Of a DNA stretch of 64,000 nt, positions 1-11,151 are shown piece after piece. Location: NCBI GenBank assembly GCA_018105865.1, contig CM030852.1:11249145-11313144 (forward strand), written 5' to 3'. Below the pieces are notes generated by a model, which was given only the letters and a program-made list of their open reading frames with translations, had not been told where the DNA came from and searched no databases. Each line of letters opens with the position of its first letter. Within the stretch, counting starts at the first letter, position 1. This DNA comes from Metaphire vulgaris (Eukaryota; Annelida; Clitellata; Crassiclitellata; Megascolecidae). Both the position numbers and the translations under genes were made by a program.

Positions 1-136
1 GAACCATTGTTGGACCTGGCGCAATTGCGCCAGTTGCATCATGGTTAATACGGTACTGTTCGTATGCAGACACATACGTGAGTTTCAGAGTCTAGTGAAG
101 TATATTGTAAAATATATTGCTATTTTTACTAATAAA

Positions 137-422
137 CAGGCCCGCCGGAACGAATTTTTTGGTCAAGGGGTACAGATTTGTTAGAAGTGAAATTTTCTTT
201 CAAATCCTTGACAAGCAAAAAAGGTCAACGCTAGAATTTACCTTCAAAATAGCTTGACAAGCAAAAAAGGTCGCCTGTACACTCTGCACCCCTCTGCACC
301 CCCTGTTTTTCAGGATTCAGGGGGTGCAGAGGGGGTGCAGACCATCCTCTTTCCAGGGGGTGTATTGCACCACCTGAATTTTTCCAGGGGGTGCAGCTGC
401 ACCCCCACTTCGGCCGTACCTG
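137..422. mobile_element. hAT-type MITE, TSD CTAATAAA
   Basis: Ends CAGGCCCGCCGG and (reverse) CAGGTACGGCC are flanked by identical CTAATAAA at 129-136 and 423-430. The inside has two GACAAGCAAAAAAGGTC copies and GGGGTGCAG repeats. Confidence 0.8.
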
Positions 423-492
423 CTAATAAACTTACTGGCATCCTATGAACCTACTAACGACATCCTGAGTCTTTTATTTTGAGGGTTAGACG

Positions 493-551
493 AGAAGAAG
501 AAGAAGAAGAAGAAGAAGAAGAAAAAGAAGAAGGAGGAGGAGGAGGAGGAA
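493..551. repeat. (GAA)n/(GGA)n microsatellite
   Basis: GAA triplets change into GGA triplets towards the right. Confidence 0.9.
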
Positions 552-787
552 AAGCGTAGATAACCCATTTACATGGAATAAATAAATCAGAAAGAAGAAA
601 TAAAATTAGATACAAATATGAACAGATCCAAAATATAATAATGTCCATTTCCACAATGCTTTGCTTGATCAAAAGTGCATTGAAATTTCATACATTGACA
701 TACTTTATTCACACATATTTGCCATTCTGAGGTGTTGTTAAACGCAAGAGAATAATCAGATGACCAGAATAGCTGCACCAATTTGAA

Positions 788-1244
788 TAGTACTGTTACG
801 GTTAACCGAACCGAACCGAACCGAAACCGCGGTTTTGACCGTGCAAATTTGGACGGTTATTTTTCGTAGAGAATAGCAAATACAATGCATGATTATGCGC
901 GACTTTGAGTCACATTCTCTTCTCATTTAATGCAATTGCCAATAATTGCTACATAAAAGTCAATCTAGGCCTACATAAAATTTAGGCTACATCACTTTCT
1001 CATAGGCAGTGCTGCTGACTTGTCATTTATATGACACAAAAAACGACGCTTTCTCTATTTTAACGCTTAAAAGCTGTAATAATGTGATTTTAAGTGGTTT
1101 AGGAGGTTAAGTAAGCCTGTGTGGAAACCACCTGTGCATCATAGTGATGTTCAAAAAACTGACCCGAACCGAAACCGCGGTTTTTCTGTTAAAACCGAAC
1201 CGAAACCGACCGAAATTGCACGAGGTGAAACCGTAACAGCTCTA
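788..1244. mobile_element. hAT-type MITE with ACCGAA subterminal repeats, TSD AATTTGAA
   Basis: Inverted ends TAGTACTGTTACGG / TAGAGCTGTTACGG, subterminal runs of AACCGAACCGAAACC, and perfect 8-bp duplications at 780-787 and 1245-1252. The right end was later tandemly duplicated. Confidence 0.82.
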
Positions 1245-1462
1245 AATTTGAACGCACAAAATAAATACAATAAATTTATGTTGACTACCTGAGTCCACGT
1301 GTTTAGGTTTGATATTTCAGCATGTTAAAACCGAACCGAAACCGACCGAAATTGCACGAGGTGAAACCGTAACAGCTCTAAATTTGAACGCACAAAATAA
1401 ATACAATAAATTTATGTTGACTACCTGAGTCCACGTGTTTAGCTTTGATATTTCAGCATGTT
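1187..1462 (+). repeat. tandem duplication, 136-bp unit
   Basis: 1187-1322 is repeated at 1323-1458 almost without change. The unit contains the right end of the 788-1244 hAT MITE, its TSD and flanking host sequence, so the duplication followed the insertion. Confidence 0.88.
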
Positions 1463-1927
1463 TAAGGCAACAGAATAGATTGTTTAATCATCTTCACGAG
1501 AGCAACAAAGTTAAGTCAGCACAATAAAACGCAAGTTTCACTGCCACGTAAACGTCCGTTTACACAATGTACCTATGCCTACTTAAATCCAATCATTACT
1601 ACTGTATTGTCCTCTAACACAGACGACCGCTAAAGCAGACGACTGTGAAATCAATGGCGACGAATACATGTAGTCTGTGAATATCTGGGTAAAACCTCCG
1701 ACAGTTTCTGATATCATGTACTCCGTTTGCATATTCAACAGCTTTCTTTTGTTATTCGTCGATCAAGGCAGGTGGACCTTGCTTCTCAAACTTCCTTCAT
1801 CCTGTCTATCGAGATTCTATCACACACGCCCGTAAAACCAAACTCTTTGATATGCACAGTTTCTCAAATTCCAAGAGTGTGGGAAACCAGTGAAAGTCAG
1901 ACATCGCTTAATGACGGGCTGTTTTGA

Positions 1928-1928
<1 letters not shown>

Positions 1929-2000
<72 letters not shown>
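1929..2000. repeat. (AAT)24 microsatellite
   Basis: Pure AAT triplets, probably the 3' tail of one LINE copy directly followed by another. Confidence 0.95.
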
Positions 2001-2002
<2 letters not shown>

Positions 2003-2203
2003 GGCTGTCTTCGGTGACAGATCCTTCCGGAGGGGCAATCCGAGTCTGTGGAACTCTCTGCCGAAGAACGTGACAATTGTGACCTCCCCTGATCTGTTTA
2101 TCAAGTGCCTTAAGACGCATATGTTTAATATATCTTATAATGTTCATTGTTAAGCGCTTTTGACTTTAGTCTTCACTATGCTTACTGCGCTCTATAAATT
2201 GTC

Positions 2204-2268
<65 letters not shown>
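2001..2268 (+). pseudogene. CR1/L2-like LINE 3' end with AAT tail
   Basis: Encodes the end of the reverse transcriptase ORF (GDRSFRRGNPSLWNSLPKN ... LKTHMFNISY, stop), then the short 3' UTR CTATAAATTGTCTT and an (AAT)n tail at 2206-2268. Confidence 0.8.
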
Positions 2269-2269
<1 letters not shown>

Positions 2270-2513
2270 TGATTTAAAGTGGTTTAAGGAGGCTAAGTAA
2301 ACCTGCGTGAAAACCACTGTAGTAACTCTCCGCATTCAATAGCCTGGTTTTCCGAGATAGCCTCTGAATCCGTTTACTGCTTCAACTGTCACTCCCACTT
2401 CGTTGTCTTCGCCGGAGATGAGTCGTTACCGTCCTACACCCAATCCTAGTCGTCGTGTCATATCTTACACTGACCTTTGGATTACAACCTCGATTCACCA
2501 CGGACAATGATTC

Positions 2514-2584
2514 ACGACTACGATTATTCACTGAAGCGACCATCGACTGGTGCAGATGTACTACTACAATGGCGCTAAAGAAGT

Positions 2585-2615
<31 letters not shown>

Positions 2616-3067
2616 ATGACCAATATTATATAAGCTTATACGACTACGATTATTCACTGAAGCGACCATCGACTGGTGCAGATGTACTACTACAATGGCG
2701 CTAAAGAAGTCTACTACTACTACTACTACTACATGACCAATATTATATAAGCTTATACGACTACGATTATTCACTGAAGCGACCATTGACTGGTGCAGAT
2801 GTACTACCACAATGGCGCTAAAGAAGTCTACTACTACTACTACTACTACATGACCAATATTATATAAGCTTATACGACTACGATTATTCACTGAAGCGAC
2901 CATCGACTGGTGCAGATGTACTACTACAATGGCGCTAAAGAAGTCTACTACTACTACTACTACTACTACTACATGACCAATATTATATAAGCTTATACGA
3001 CTACGATTATTCACTGAAGCGACCATCGACTGGTGCGGATGTACTACTACAATGGCGCTAAAGAAGT

Positions 3068-3154
<87 letters not shown>

Positions 3155-3196
3155 TACTACTACTACTACATGACCAATATTATATAAGCTTATACG
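2514..3196. repeat. minisatellite, five units of 117-197 bp with embedded (CTA)n
   Basis: Units begin at 2514, 2640, 2757, 2874 and 2997 with ACGACTACGATTATTCACTG. Each ends in a CTA-triplet run followed by TACATGACCAATATTATATA. Length differences come mainly from the triplet runs; the last unit is greatly expanded (3069-3170). Confidence 0.92.
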
Positions 3197-3930
3197 CGAT
3201 CAATGAAATGATTGAAAAACAGCAGAGACGATGTTAAATCAACTTCGCTGCTTACCTACAGTAAGGCTGCCGGTGACAGAATGAGGTCATTTATAGGGAG
3301 CACTACAGAGCGTGGTCAAAAAATACGGTTTAACAAAGCCATGACAATCGTACAGCTTGTTATTCAATTTTATCGAGATTTGCGAAAGTTAATCGCTCAA
3401 TCAGCTTCTACAGCGCCATAGGCCTGATCATAATTTTATTGGCATCATCCGAATGCGCAAATCCAAACTGAATTATCCAGATGAGCCGGAGAACGACCCT
3501 GACCAGACTAATCCTACAGATCGTGATCGGCTGAATATACAAAGCAGTGGATAGAAATTGTCATAAACGCAGTCTTCAGAAAACTGCACTGATTTAATAT
3601 CGCCTTTCATAAAATCACATTCTCATCGAACGACGGCAAACATTCCCAAAATGCATTGACAAAATTTGTAGGGATTTTTAAGAAATATCTGAGGGACTGT
3701 TAAAGTCTTCAATGTAGGCCTACACGGTATTTTACATAGAGCTCTTTGAGATGTCATCAGGTTTTAAAGAAAAATCATACCACGGTGTTCACTGGAAAAG
3801 TTACTTTTATGCGATATGATAGACTTCATTTGCATATTTTAAAATACTATTTGTACAGCATAATATAATAGCAGTTATAATGTGTGGCACATTCCCAGTA
3901 TAAATTGTGAGATGTTTAGTGAGTGTTTTA
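3197..3930. other. no recognisable feature
   Basis: AT-rich, no coding signal that I can support. Possible old repeat debris. Confidence 0.5.
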
Positions 3931-3939
3931 AGACAAATT

Positions 3940-4062
3940 CAGAACGGATCAGGACAACTGGGTACCGCCGATTGGGCCCTGGACAACTGGGCTCGGCATT
4001 TGGGTAACGGGACATTTTGATAACGGGACATCTGGGCACTGGACACCTCGGCCCCGTACAAT
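3940..4062 (-). repeat. dispersed repeat, second copy at 8285-8412
   Basis: Contains GGACAACTGGGTACCGCCGA and ACGGGACAT units; the reverse complement occurs at 8285-8412. Probably part of an unnamed MITE. Confidence 0.65.
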
Positions 4063-4119
4063 AGAGAAAGAGAGATTGGTGTTGATGCATTTCATCATAT
4101 ATACAGTATATACTATATA

Positions 4120-5051
4120 CACTGTTAGGAGTGATCTTAGATCAAAAGATCAAAGATCATGATCTAAGATCACAATTCATGATCTTTGATCTTTGATCTA
4201 GATCACTTTTTACTAGTGATCTTTGACTCTGATTTTAAATCACTTTTTTGGTGATTTTGATCTTTATTATCAACAGAAGATCAAAGATCAAATTATACGT
4301 ATTCTCCCAACTAAGTCAATCAATCAACGAACTTCTATGTGCATTGAGTAAAATGGCGGACAAATCAAGCATTCAGACCTCAATGATCATGTTAGTGCAG
4401 CCGGTGCAGATGATGAGGATTATGGGTATGGCCCTGACATTAGTACTGGCACTGCCACTGGGACTCAGAGGGGAGGCTTGCCCAGTTGCAACTGGTCGTG
4501 AAAATGCAGTCAAGATAGAGGTCATGCACTACCTGAATAACCCAAATAAGGAACTTTCTAGCTTGTTGGCATACCCACATGTTAAGGCAGCATTTGTGAA
4601 ATACAACACAACCCTGCCATCTTCTGCGCCTGTCGAAAGACTTTTTAGTATTGGAGGTTTGATAGCTACACCACGAAGAAACAGGTTGTCTGACGCAACA
4701 TTTGAGCGTCTGCTCATGCTGAAAATGAACTGCCGTGTTCAACACTGACTGTGAACTGACAGTTAGTTGCTAAAATTGTCATGAACTGTTTTCAGTTGTG
4801 TTAGTAACTTAGTATTACAAAAGTTTACATGCATCGTACAGTGGACATTTGTATCGTTATCATACGTGACACGTCATACACGATATAATAACTATATTTG
4901 TATGATCTTTGATCTTAGATCACTTTTAAAGTGATATTGATCTTAGATCATTTATATTCTAGTGATCTTTGATCTTGATCTTAGATCAATTTCTCTCTAG
5001 TGATCTTGATCTTTGATCAAGATCATTTTACAAGTGATCTTTCCTAACACT

Positions 5052-5052
<1 letters not shown>
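4120..5052 (+). mobile_element. internally deleted hAT transposon, TSD ACTATATA
   Basis: Ends CACTGTTAGGAGTGATCT and (reverse) CAGTGTTAGGAAAGATCACT lie between perfect ACTATATA duplications (4112-4119, 5053-5060). Both flanks hold arrays of GATCTTTGATCTTAGATCACT, typical hAT subterminal transposase-binding repeats. The centre keeps the transposase C-terminus. Confidence 0.88.
4497..4748 (+). pseudogene. hAT transposase C-terminal (hATC dimerisation) remnant
   Basis: Encodes SAPVERLFSIGGLIATPRRN and RLSDATFERLLMLKMN, the conserved end of hAT transposases (SS.xxER.FS...RN.L). The DDE part is absent. The open frame extends upstream to 4248 but is not recognisable there. Confidence 0.82.

Positions 5053-5054
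<2 letters not shown>

Positions 5055-5095
<41 letters not shown>
5055..5095. repeat. (TA)n microsatellite
   Basis: Pure TA run starting in the hAT target duplication. Confidence 0.95.
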
Positions 5096-5098
<3 letters not shown>

Positions 5099-5635
5099 GA
5101 CGGGCGCCTATCTCTCTTTAATGGTTATCGTTATCGTCTAGGGTTTTTAGTATTAATGGAGAATATTTTATCTCCTAGGCCAACCTATCAACATTAATTC
5201 TCTAACAACTCCCTTCTTATGAAATACATTTTAATCTTAACTAATAAATATCTCTTCAACAATAGCGGTCATCAAATCAAATTAGTATTCAGGACCTACA
5301 AATTGTTCACTAAGCAAAGCGACAGTACTAATATGGCAACACGTCGCTAACGACGCTAAGCTACAACAGCTGACTACTATCAGTTTTGAATCAACAATAA
5401 AACAAGAGTCCTGCAAACACAGTGACTCTATCAAATAGTTCCTGATAACCACAACCGTACGACTTCGCTTCGATACGATTATAAATATGTAATTCAACCA
5501 GAGGCGGCGGAAGACAATAAAAAGTACCCCGGCCCGTTTACTATATAACGGCAGCGGTCGTTGAGGGTCGAGGTGCCTAACTAACTTACAGTAGATAGCC
5601 AAAATGCATTTTCAATTGTGATTTATAACAAAAGA
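5096..5635. other. no recognisable feature
   Basis: Non-coding, mixed composition. AAAAGTACCCCGGCCCG at about 5517 recurs at 6998 and in inverted form at 7026. Confidence 0.45.
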
Positions 5636-5639
5636 AACG

Positions 5640-5864
5640 GGTAGGGGTAAGACGAGCGGCGTAAGGTATCACTACGCGTATCAGTATGGGTTAGGGTTAG
5701 GGTTTCGGTAGGGTTTAGGGTTAGTGTTTAGGGTTAGAGTTAGAGTTAAAGTTAATCCTAACCATAACCCTGACCATAACCCTGACCCTAACCTAACCCT
5801 TTCAACGGAATTTCTATCAGTGTTTACGGACTACTTTCAGTTACGCCGCTCGTCTTTACCTACC
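5640..5864. mobile_element. MITE with head-to-head telomere-like core
   Basis: Inverted ends around AAGACGAGCGGCGTAA (5648-5664 and 5841-5857 reversed). The core is degenerate TTAGGG units (5690-5750) followed by CCCTAA units (5755-5805). No target duplication found. Confidence 0.65.
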
Positions 5865-6660
5865 GATGTTTATTCACAAGGTGAACTGGCACAGTTTTAA
5901 ACATTTGCATTCTGCAACACTTTTATTTCATCACATTTGTAAGAAGGCAGTAGTCCATGTGTACTGTAATTGTAAACAAAAATAAAATGTTTTTAATAAC
6001 ACAACGAAAGGGAATACAAAATCGTGAATATTACAATGAATGGACAAAAACATGGAAAGAGTCAGGCCATTCAGATGTGTTGAAGGTGTCATTGAAAGCA
6101 CAGGCAGTCAGCAAGAAGATATAAAATCAAGAATAAGGCTCCATACAATAGGATTGGGAAGGATGAAAACTATGGCGAAAAACAACTCGGGGGAGTCCCA
6201 TAAATCTTGGGGGTGACCATGTCTAGTGTTGAGATTTATACGATTATAGTTTTTCGTAGCATAGTCCTAGTCCTACACTCATCACTATGGAATAATTTGC
6301 GCAGATCATAGATGTTGTATCTGAAGTACTTACAGTTTGTTCAGGGTCTTCGACATTCAGTTTACGACGTTTAACAACAAACTTGTCCATTGGGTCGATG
6401 GCGAAGCGTTGTTGTCTGCTGAACGATTGAATCAATCCCTGAAGTCGTTAGATTGCTTTCCGCAATTTATGCAAACACGGTGAAGCTCTAACTGATCACT
6501 TTCGATCGGGACCCAAATCCAATTGCCATCTCTCGGTGAAACACTCTAACGCTCTCTACTGCTTCCCTGGTGCCCTCTGCTACCCTTCGCCTTTTCGCCC
6601 ACCGTCTCCCCACTTGGTTCGTCAAAGGGCCTTCCGCCGTCTTTTAATCTAATGTTAACT
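5865..6660. other. no recognisable feature
   Basis: Short chance ORFs only; no domain or repeat recognised. Confidence 0.45.
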
Positions 6661-6664
6661 TATA

Positions 6665-6935
6665 GACGTACGTTACTGCTGCGTTTGACACCTCGGGTTA
6701 AAGGTGTATATGACCCCTGCCTGATCTTATCTGATCTTTCTACTATGAAGCCTTATTGGGCAGTGCATTCCTCCTCCCGCGACAGCAGCTGTAATCTAAT
6801 AAGATTATGACTGCCGTGTTTGACGCCTTGTGGTTAAATGAGAATATAACATGCCTATCTGATCTTATCTGATCTTGCAACTATAAAGCCCTATTCGGCA
6901 GAGCATTCGCCCTCCAGCGACAGCGGCTTTTTTCG
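6665..6935. repeat. diverged tandem duplication, unit about 135 bp
   Basis: Two copies share GTTTGAC, CTGATCTTATCTGATCTT, ACTATRAAGCC and the GCGACAGC segment. Confidence 0.7.
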
Positions 6936-6993
6936 AAATTCGAAGTGAGAATTTAACCAAAACAATTTAAAGAATCGCAATTCTTCAGTTCTT

Positions 6994-7065
6994 ACTTCCT
7001 AAAAAGTACCCCGGCCCGACCTATGGCGGGCCGGGGTACTTTCAAAAGTACCCCGGCCTGGGCCG
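6994..7065. repeat. GC-rich inverted repeat
   Basis: AAAGTACCCCGGCCCG and its complement surround a 9-base spacer; a third direct copy follows at 7042. It could form a stem of about 17 bp. Confidence 0.7.
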
Positions 7066-7706
7066 ACGGGGCCGATAGGAGTGCGCCGCCTATGAATTCA
7101 ACAGTTTAAATAAACAAGAAAACAATTTTCTATCGTCGCCGAATTCTCTTCCGATCGACCTTCGCCTTCGCCGCGTTCCATCTCCTCCGTTTCAAAACAC
7201 CAACCGTCGACGCTTTTCGTCGTCCACCAATCACCGTTCTCCACGCTCGTCAACTGCCGAAACGACGTCTTCTTATTCGCTGAAACGATACATAGAAGCA
7301 AGCACACACACATAGTTAACTTATGCATCAATCTATGCTAATTAACTGCTTAGTAAGACGCGAACTTGTTACCATCACAATATATATATATCCTGATAGG
7401 CTTACTTTGCAATTCGAAAACATGATAATGAGCGTATAATAATAGAATGTGTAGGCTACCTATCTCTTTCAATTCAACGATACATGAATACATGAAAAAA
7501 TGACAAAGTATGCAAGAATAGAAAAACGCATGAAATGAAATTAAACGCATTAAAATAGTAAGCGTAGCCTATATAGCCTAAGTGTTCTTTGCCTGTCTCC
7601 TTCCATTCAACGATACATGAACAATAGCAAAATAACGACAAAAATACAAGAACAACAACAATAGACCTAAATGCAATAAAGGACACTACGCGTTGGCCTA
7701 TATAAC

Positions 7707-7995
7707 CAGAGGCGTCATTTGGGGGGCTGGGGCCCCCAAGGAAATGAAAATATTAATTTATAATGTAATAATGTGGAACAAAAAACAAAAACAGGGCCGT
7801 GGCCCCCCCCCAAGGAAATGAAAAGATTAATTAAATTTATTAAACCAAAAAAAAAAAAAAAGGTCGTCAACTTTTTTTTGAAACTAAACTCAAACTTAGT
7901 CAAAAAATTTCCAACAACAATTCAAAAAATTTTAAACGAAAATTTAAAAAAATTTCTCGCCCCCCCCCCAAGAAAAGTGTGAAATGACGCCACTG
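7707..7995. mobile_element. hAT-type MITE, TSD TATATAAC
   Basis: Ends CAGAGGCGTCATTT / (reverse) CAGTGGCGTCATTT, with perfect duplications at 7699-7706 and 7996-8003. The inside is purine-rich with G and C runs. Confidence 0.83.
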
Positions 7996-8284
7996 TATAT
8001 AACGTATACATAAACGTGTGAGTTCAAAGAATTGTGCTCACTTTGTAGTCGATGACAAGGCTTGAAGAAGACTTCCCGCAGTTAGGCCTATTCACTGCTA
8101 CAGGGACACAGCGAAGTCTCAGTTCCTCTTACGTCCATATAAGCCCGTAGTAACTATACTTTGCATTTACGATCAAAGAAATAGCCCTTACCATATTAAA
8201 AATTTGTACTCAATTTGTAGCCGATGATAGGGCTTAAAAAAGTCCGCCCGAAGTTATACAACGAACCCTCAGTTATTATTTAGT

Positions 8285-8412
8285 CCAGTTCGATGGTGCG
8301 GGACCGAGATGTCCAGTACCCAGATGTCCCGTTACCCAAATGTCCCCGTTACCCAAATGCCGGGCCCAGTTGTCCGGGGCCCAATCGGCGGTACCCAGTT
8401 GTCGCGTACCCG
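8285..8412 (+). repeat. dispersed repeat, reverse copy at 3940-4062
   Basis: Carries CCCAGATGTCCCGTTACCC units and the GGGCCCAATCGGCGGTACCC core of the other copy. Confidence 0.65.
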
Positions 8413-8558
8413 AAATTGACATCGATTAGCAAGAAGTGGCTTGAACAATTAAATATCGAGAGTAATTCAGTAATCATCTCATTTAGGGCCTTACTAGAAA
8501 AGCGAAACCTGCTCTAAGTACAACAATCATCCAGCAGCCAAATGCCTTATGCGTGGTT

Positions 8559-9088
8559 CAGTGGCGGTTCCAGGATTTCTTGGTGGGGGGATTAAATGCA
8601 GGGCTTTTTTGTGAAAAATATTTTCCGGAACGCAACAGTCGGGTTATGGTTAGGGTTAACCCTAACCCACAATAAGACAATAAGATATAGATCTAAATTT
8701 TCTATTTAATAATCTAATTTTGCAAAAACAAGTCTTCGCATTTTCCGGAACGCGGTCTGGATTTTCTGGAACGCCGTTCCGCCTCGTTCCGGCCCAAAAA
8801 AGCCCTGTTTAAATGATTTCATTGGAAGCTGGTGGGGGATAAAAAGAAAAGGGAGAAATCAATCAACTTTGCCGAAAAGGCTGAAAAAAATCCCTAATTT
8901 TAATAGTCCTACACTTTTACCGAAAAATAGGTTGATAAGCAGCAAAAAAAGAAAAAATGGTCATCCGCAGTTTTTCCCGTCGTTTTTTACTAGACTTTTA
9001 CCCCAAAATAGGTTTCACAAGCGAAAAAAATTCCGGAAGTCCGGTTGGAGATGCATCCCCAATCATCTCCCACGTGAAACCGCCACTG
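8559..9088. mobile_element. hAT-type MITE (CAGTGGCGG family), TSD GCGTGGTT/GCGTGGCT
   Basis: Ends CAGTGGCGGTTCCAGGATTT / (reverse) CAGTGGCGGTTTCACGTGGG. The duplications differ at one base. A nested fragment at 8600-8810 has telomere-like GGTTAGGGTTAACCCTAACC. Confidence 0.82.
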
Positions 9089-9096
9089 GCGTGGCT

Positions 9097-9990
9097 TATT
9101 ATTATTATTATTATTATTTCTAGATGATTTATTAAACGCTATAACATAGCTAGTGCTAAAATCAAGAGCGATTTACAGATGTTCATAAGATGCGCGAAAT
9201 AAGTGCGTCTTGAGGGCAGTCGCAAACGCCTCGAGGGATGTGATGGATGTCACTGAGGCGGGAAGAGAGTTCCAAAGAAGGGGGTTGCCGCGTGTCACGG
9301 ATCTTTCCCCCAGCATCACCGTCCTGGACGGAGGAGGGACATAAAGGCGAATTCGCTTGTTTGATCGCAGCTGCTTGCGACAGTCAGTCGGCATCGGCCG
9401 CTGTATGAGCGCAGAAATGTACTCCGGGCAGAGAGGGTCGTGCAGTGCTCGGAATGTGACCATATACAGCGTTTGTAAGCTATACGCTCCGAAATCTTCA
9501 GCCAGTGTAGCCGTTCCTTTAGCAATGGAGTCACGTGATCCTTCCATCTCGCGCTAAAGATCAATCGGGCCGCAGCGTTCATGACCGACTGAAGGCAGTC
9601 AAGCTGGTAGTCCGGAAGCCCCAGAAGAATGCTATTGCAATAATCCAACCTGGATAGCACTAGTGCCCGGACTACGTGGATCGCTGCTGATGTTGAAATG
9701 TACCGTCGAATCTCTGCGATCTTGCGCAGCTGAAAGTAGCAGGCACGAGTTACGGAGCTCACTTGGCCGGCGAGGGATAGAGAGTCGTCAAGAAGTACAC
9801 CCAGAAGGCGCACCTCCGTAGACGGAGCGATGACAGCATCACCGATGGTTAGAGGAGAACGATCTAATAGGTGAGCCTTCCTGGGAGTACTGATCCATAG
9901 CAATTCTGTTTTACCGGGATTAAGCGCGAGGCGATTTGTCGCGGTCCATGACATGATCTCCTGTAGACAGTCCTCGAACCGAGATCGCAG
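9097..9990 (-). pseudogene. CR1/L2-like LINE, RT C-terminus and 3' end
   Basis: On the minus strand: [53 protein letters not shown], then after a frameshift near 9500 RGNPLLWNSLPASVTS and LKTHLFRASYEHL stop. An ATT-triplet tail lies at 9098-9119. These are the thumb and C-terminal parts of a CR1/L2-type reverse transcriptase. Confidence 0.85.
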
Positions 9991-10286
9991 GTGCCCCGTA
10001 ACTTAGGTGTAAAGTTCAAATCAGGGCTCTTTTTTGTAAAAAAAAATATTTTTCGGAACGCAATGATGCTTAATGATGCATAGCCTACTTTTTGACTATA
10101 TATAGCTTACACTGTCAGGTTTACAGTGGCGGCCATACTGAACAAATACCGTTGAAATACGGACCAGCGGTTGGAGCTAGCTAACAAAAATTTTCAAACA
10201 TTTATACCCTGAACAGTGAACATATTCAGGAAAAGTCGCAAAACCTTTCGAGAATAATTCAAGTGGTTTGAAGGATCTGAGAAAAG

Positions 10287-10520
10287 CAGTAGCGTTTAGA
10301 GAAGGCGGGTGGGGCGGTGGCCCCGGGCGCAGCTAGACCAGGTGGCGTAAAATTGACCCCCGATAACCTTTTTTTGCTTGTCAGACCATTTGGGGTGATG
10401 TCGTGGCCCCGGGCGCAGATACCAAAGGGGGCGTCAAAATTGACCCGATGACCTTTTTTGCTCGTGGACGTACTTTGGACAACTTGGCCCCTGGCGTCGG
10501 CCACTCTCTACACGCCACTG
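10287..10520. mobile_element. hAT-type MITE, TSD GAGAAAAG
   Basis: Ends CAGTAGCGTTTAGAGAAGG / (reverse) CAGTGGCGTGTAGAGAGTGG; perfect duplications at 10279-10286 and 10521-10528. Two GACCTTTTTTGCTYGT motifs inside. Confidence 0.84.
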
Positions 10521-10574
10521 GAGAAAAGATCGACCTGGGGTAAACAAAAAGAACCTTCCGATGGAACTGGGAGC

Positions 10575-10862
10575 TGTTAAAGGTAAAGGTAGGTCCCGTA
10601 CTCGAGTCCGAGCGTTGGGTTCCGGCGCTTATCTCCGGCCTGGTCAATCACCGACGTAGGTGGTATAATCTATTAATCTGGGGCAGGTTGTCATTACGTT
10701 TCCCAGACCCACGTTTTACTTCGCAGCTTAACGCTACTCCTCAGTTCATCACCGCCCTCTAGCGAGTAAGGCTGGGTCGACCTTAGAGCTCCTGCAGGAG
10801 TTGAACCCGCGGCCTTCTGCTCCATCGTCTAGCGTTGTTACCACTCTTCCAACTTCTCGCAC
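10575..10862 (-). mobile_element. tRNA-derived SINE
   Basis: On the minus strand it starts with a tRNA-like head: A-box-like GAGTGGTAACAACGCTAG and B box GGGTTCAACTCC. It ends TACCTTTACCTTTAAC. Related copies at 25325-25617, 26973-27262 and 28490-28685. Confidence 0.78.
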
Positions 10863-11059
10863 TGAAATTCACAGCCTTGTACCTTGTACCACTTTGAAGT
10901 TAGACTTGTGGTCTGTCTTCACAGCATTTGTACAAATTCACGGCATTCACAGAAAATATTAAAATCACGGATTTCACGGCTTCGGTGACTTCGTGAATTT
11001 CCATTGGCCGGTTAGACCCTACTTGCCAGTAACTGGCAGTAAGTTACGGTAGTTACCAC

Positions 11060-11100
11060 AAATTCCATAACAGGAACCGGAAGCGGAAAAATCCCACTTG
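11060..11100 (+). promoter_or_regulatory. possible WDR3 core promoter with ETS-like site
   Basis: CAGGAACCGGAAGCGGAAA at about 11070-11090 carries a CCGGAAG core, which is common at TATA-less promoters of ribosome-biogenesis genes. It lies just upstream of the putative 5' UTR exon. This is a weak inference from position and one motif. Confidence 0.25.
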
Positions 11101-11151
11101 TTTATTGGAAATTGAAAATAAGATCTTCAAAATTTGTGGTCTTTGGTTTGT
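11100..11151 (+). other. possible 5' non-coding exon of WDR3
   Basis: Inference. A good donor (GTAAGTGTG) follows 11151, and an acceptor CTAG ends at 11534, 28 bases before the WDR3 start codon. The first intron may therefore lie in the 5' UTR (11152-11534). The true transcript start is not visible. Confidence 0.35.

Noticed and set aside
2382..3026. 214-residue minus-strand ORF with repeated MVASVNNRSRISLYN units
   Set aside because: It is the translation of the CTA-bearing minisatellite; its unit length is a multiple of three in most copies, which keeps the frame open. No domain, no start context.
2514..3196. CRISPR-like array
   Set aside because: Units of 117 bp or more without unique spacers, in a eukaryotic genome; it is a minisatellite.
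4248..4748. 166-residue ORF as a host gene
   Set aside because: It lies inside a TSD-flanked hAT; only the C-terminal 80 residues are recognisable, as hATC.
5690..5812. Interstitial telomere marking a chromosome fusion
   Set aside because: The repeats are short and degenerate, lie within MITE-like inverted ends, and a similar core occurs in another MITE at 49.8 kb.
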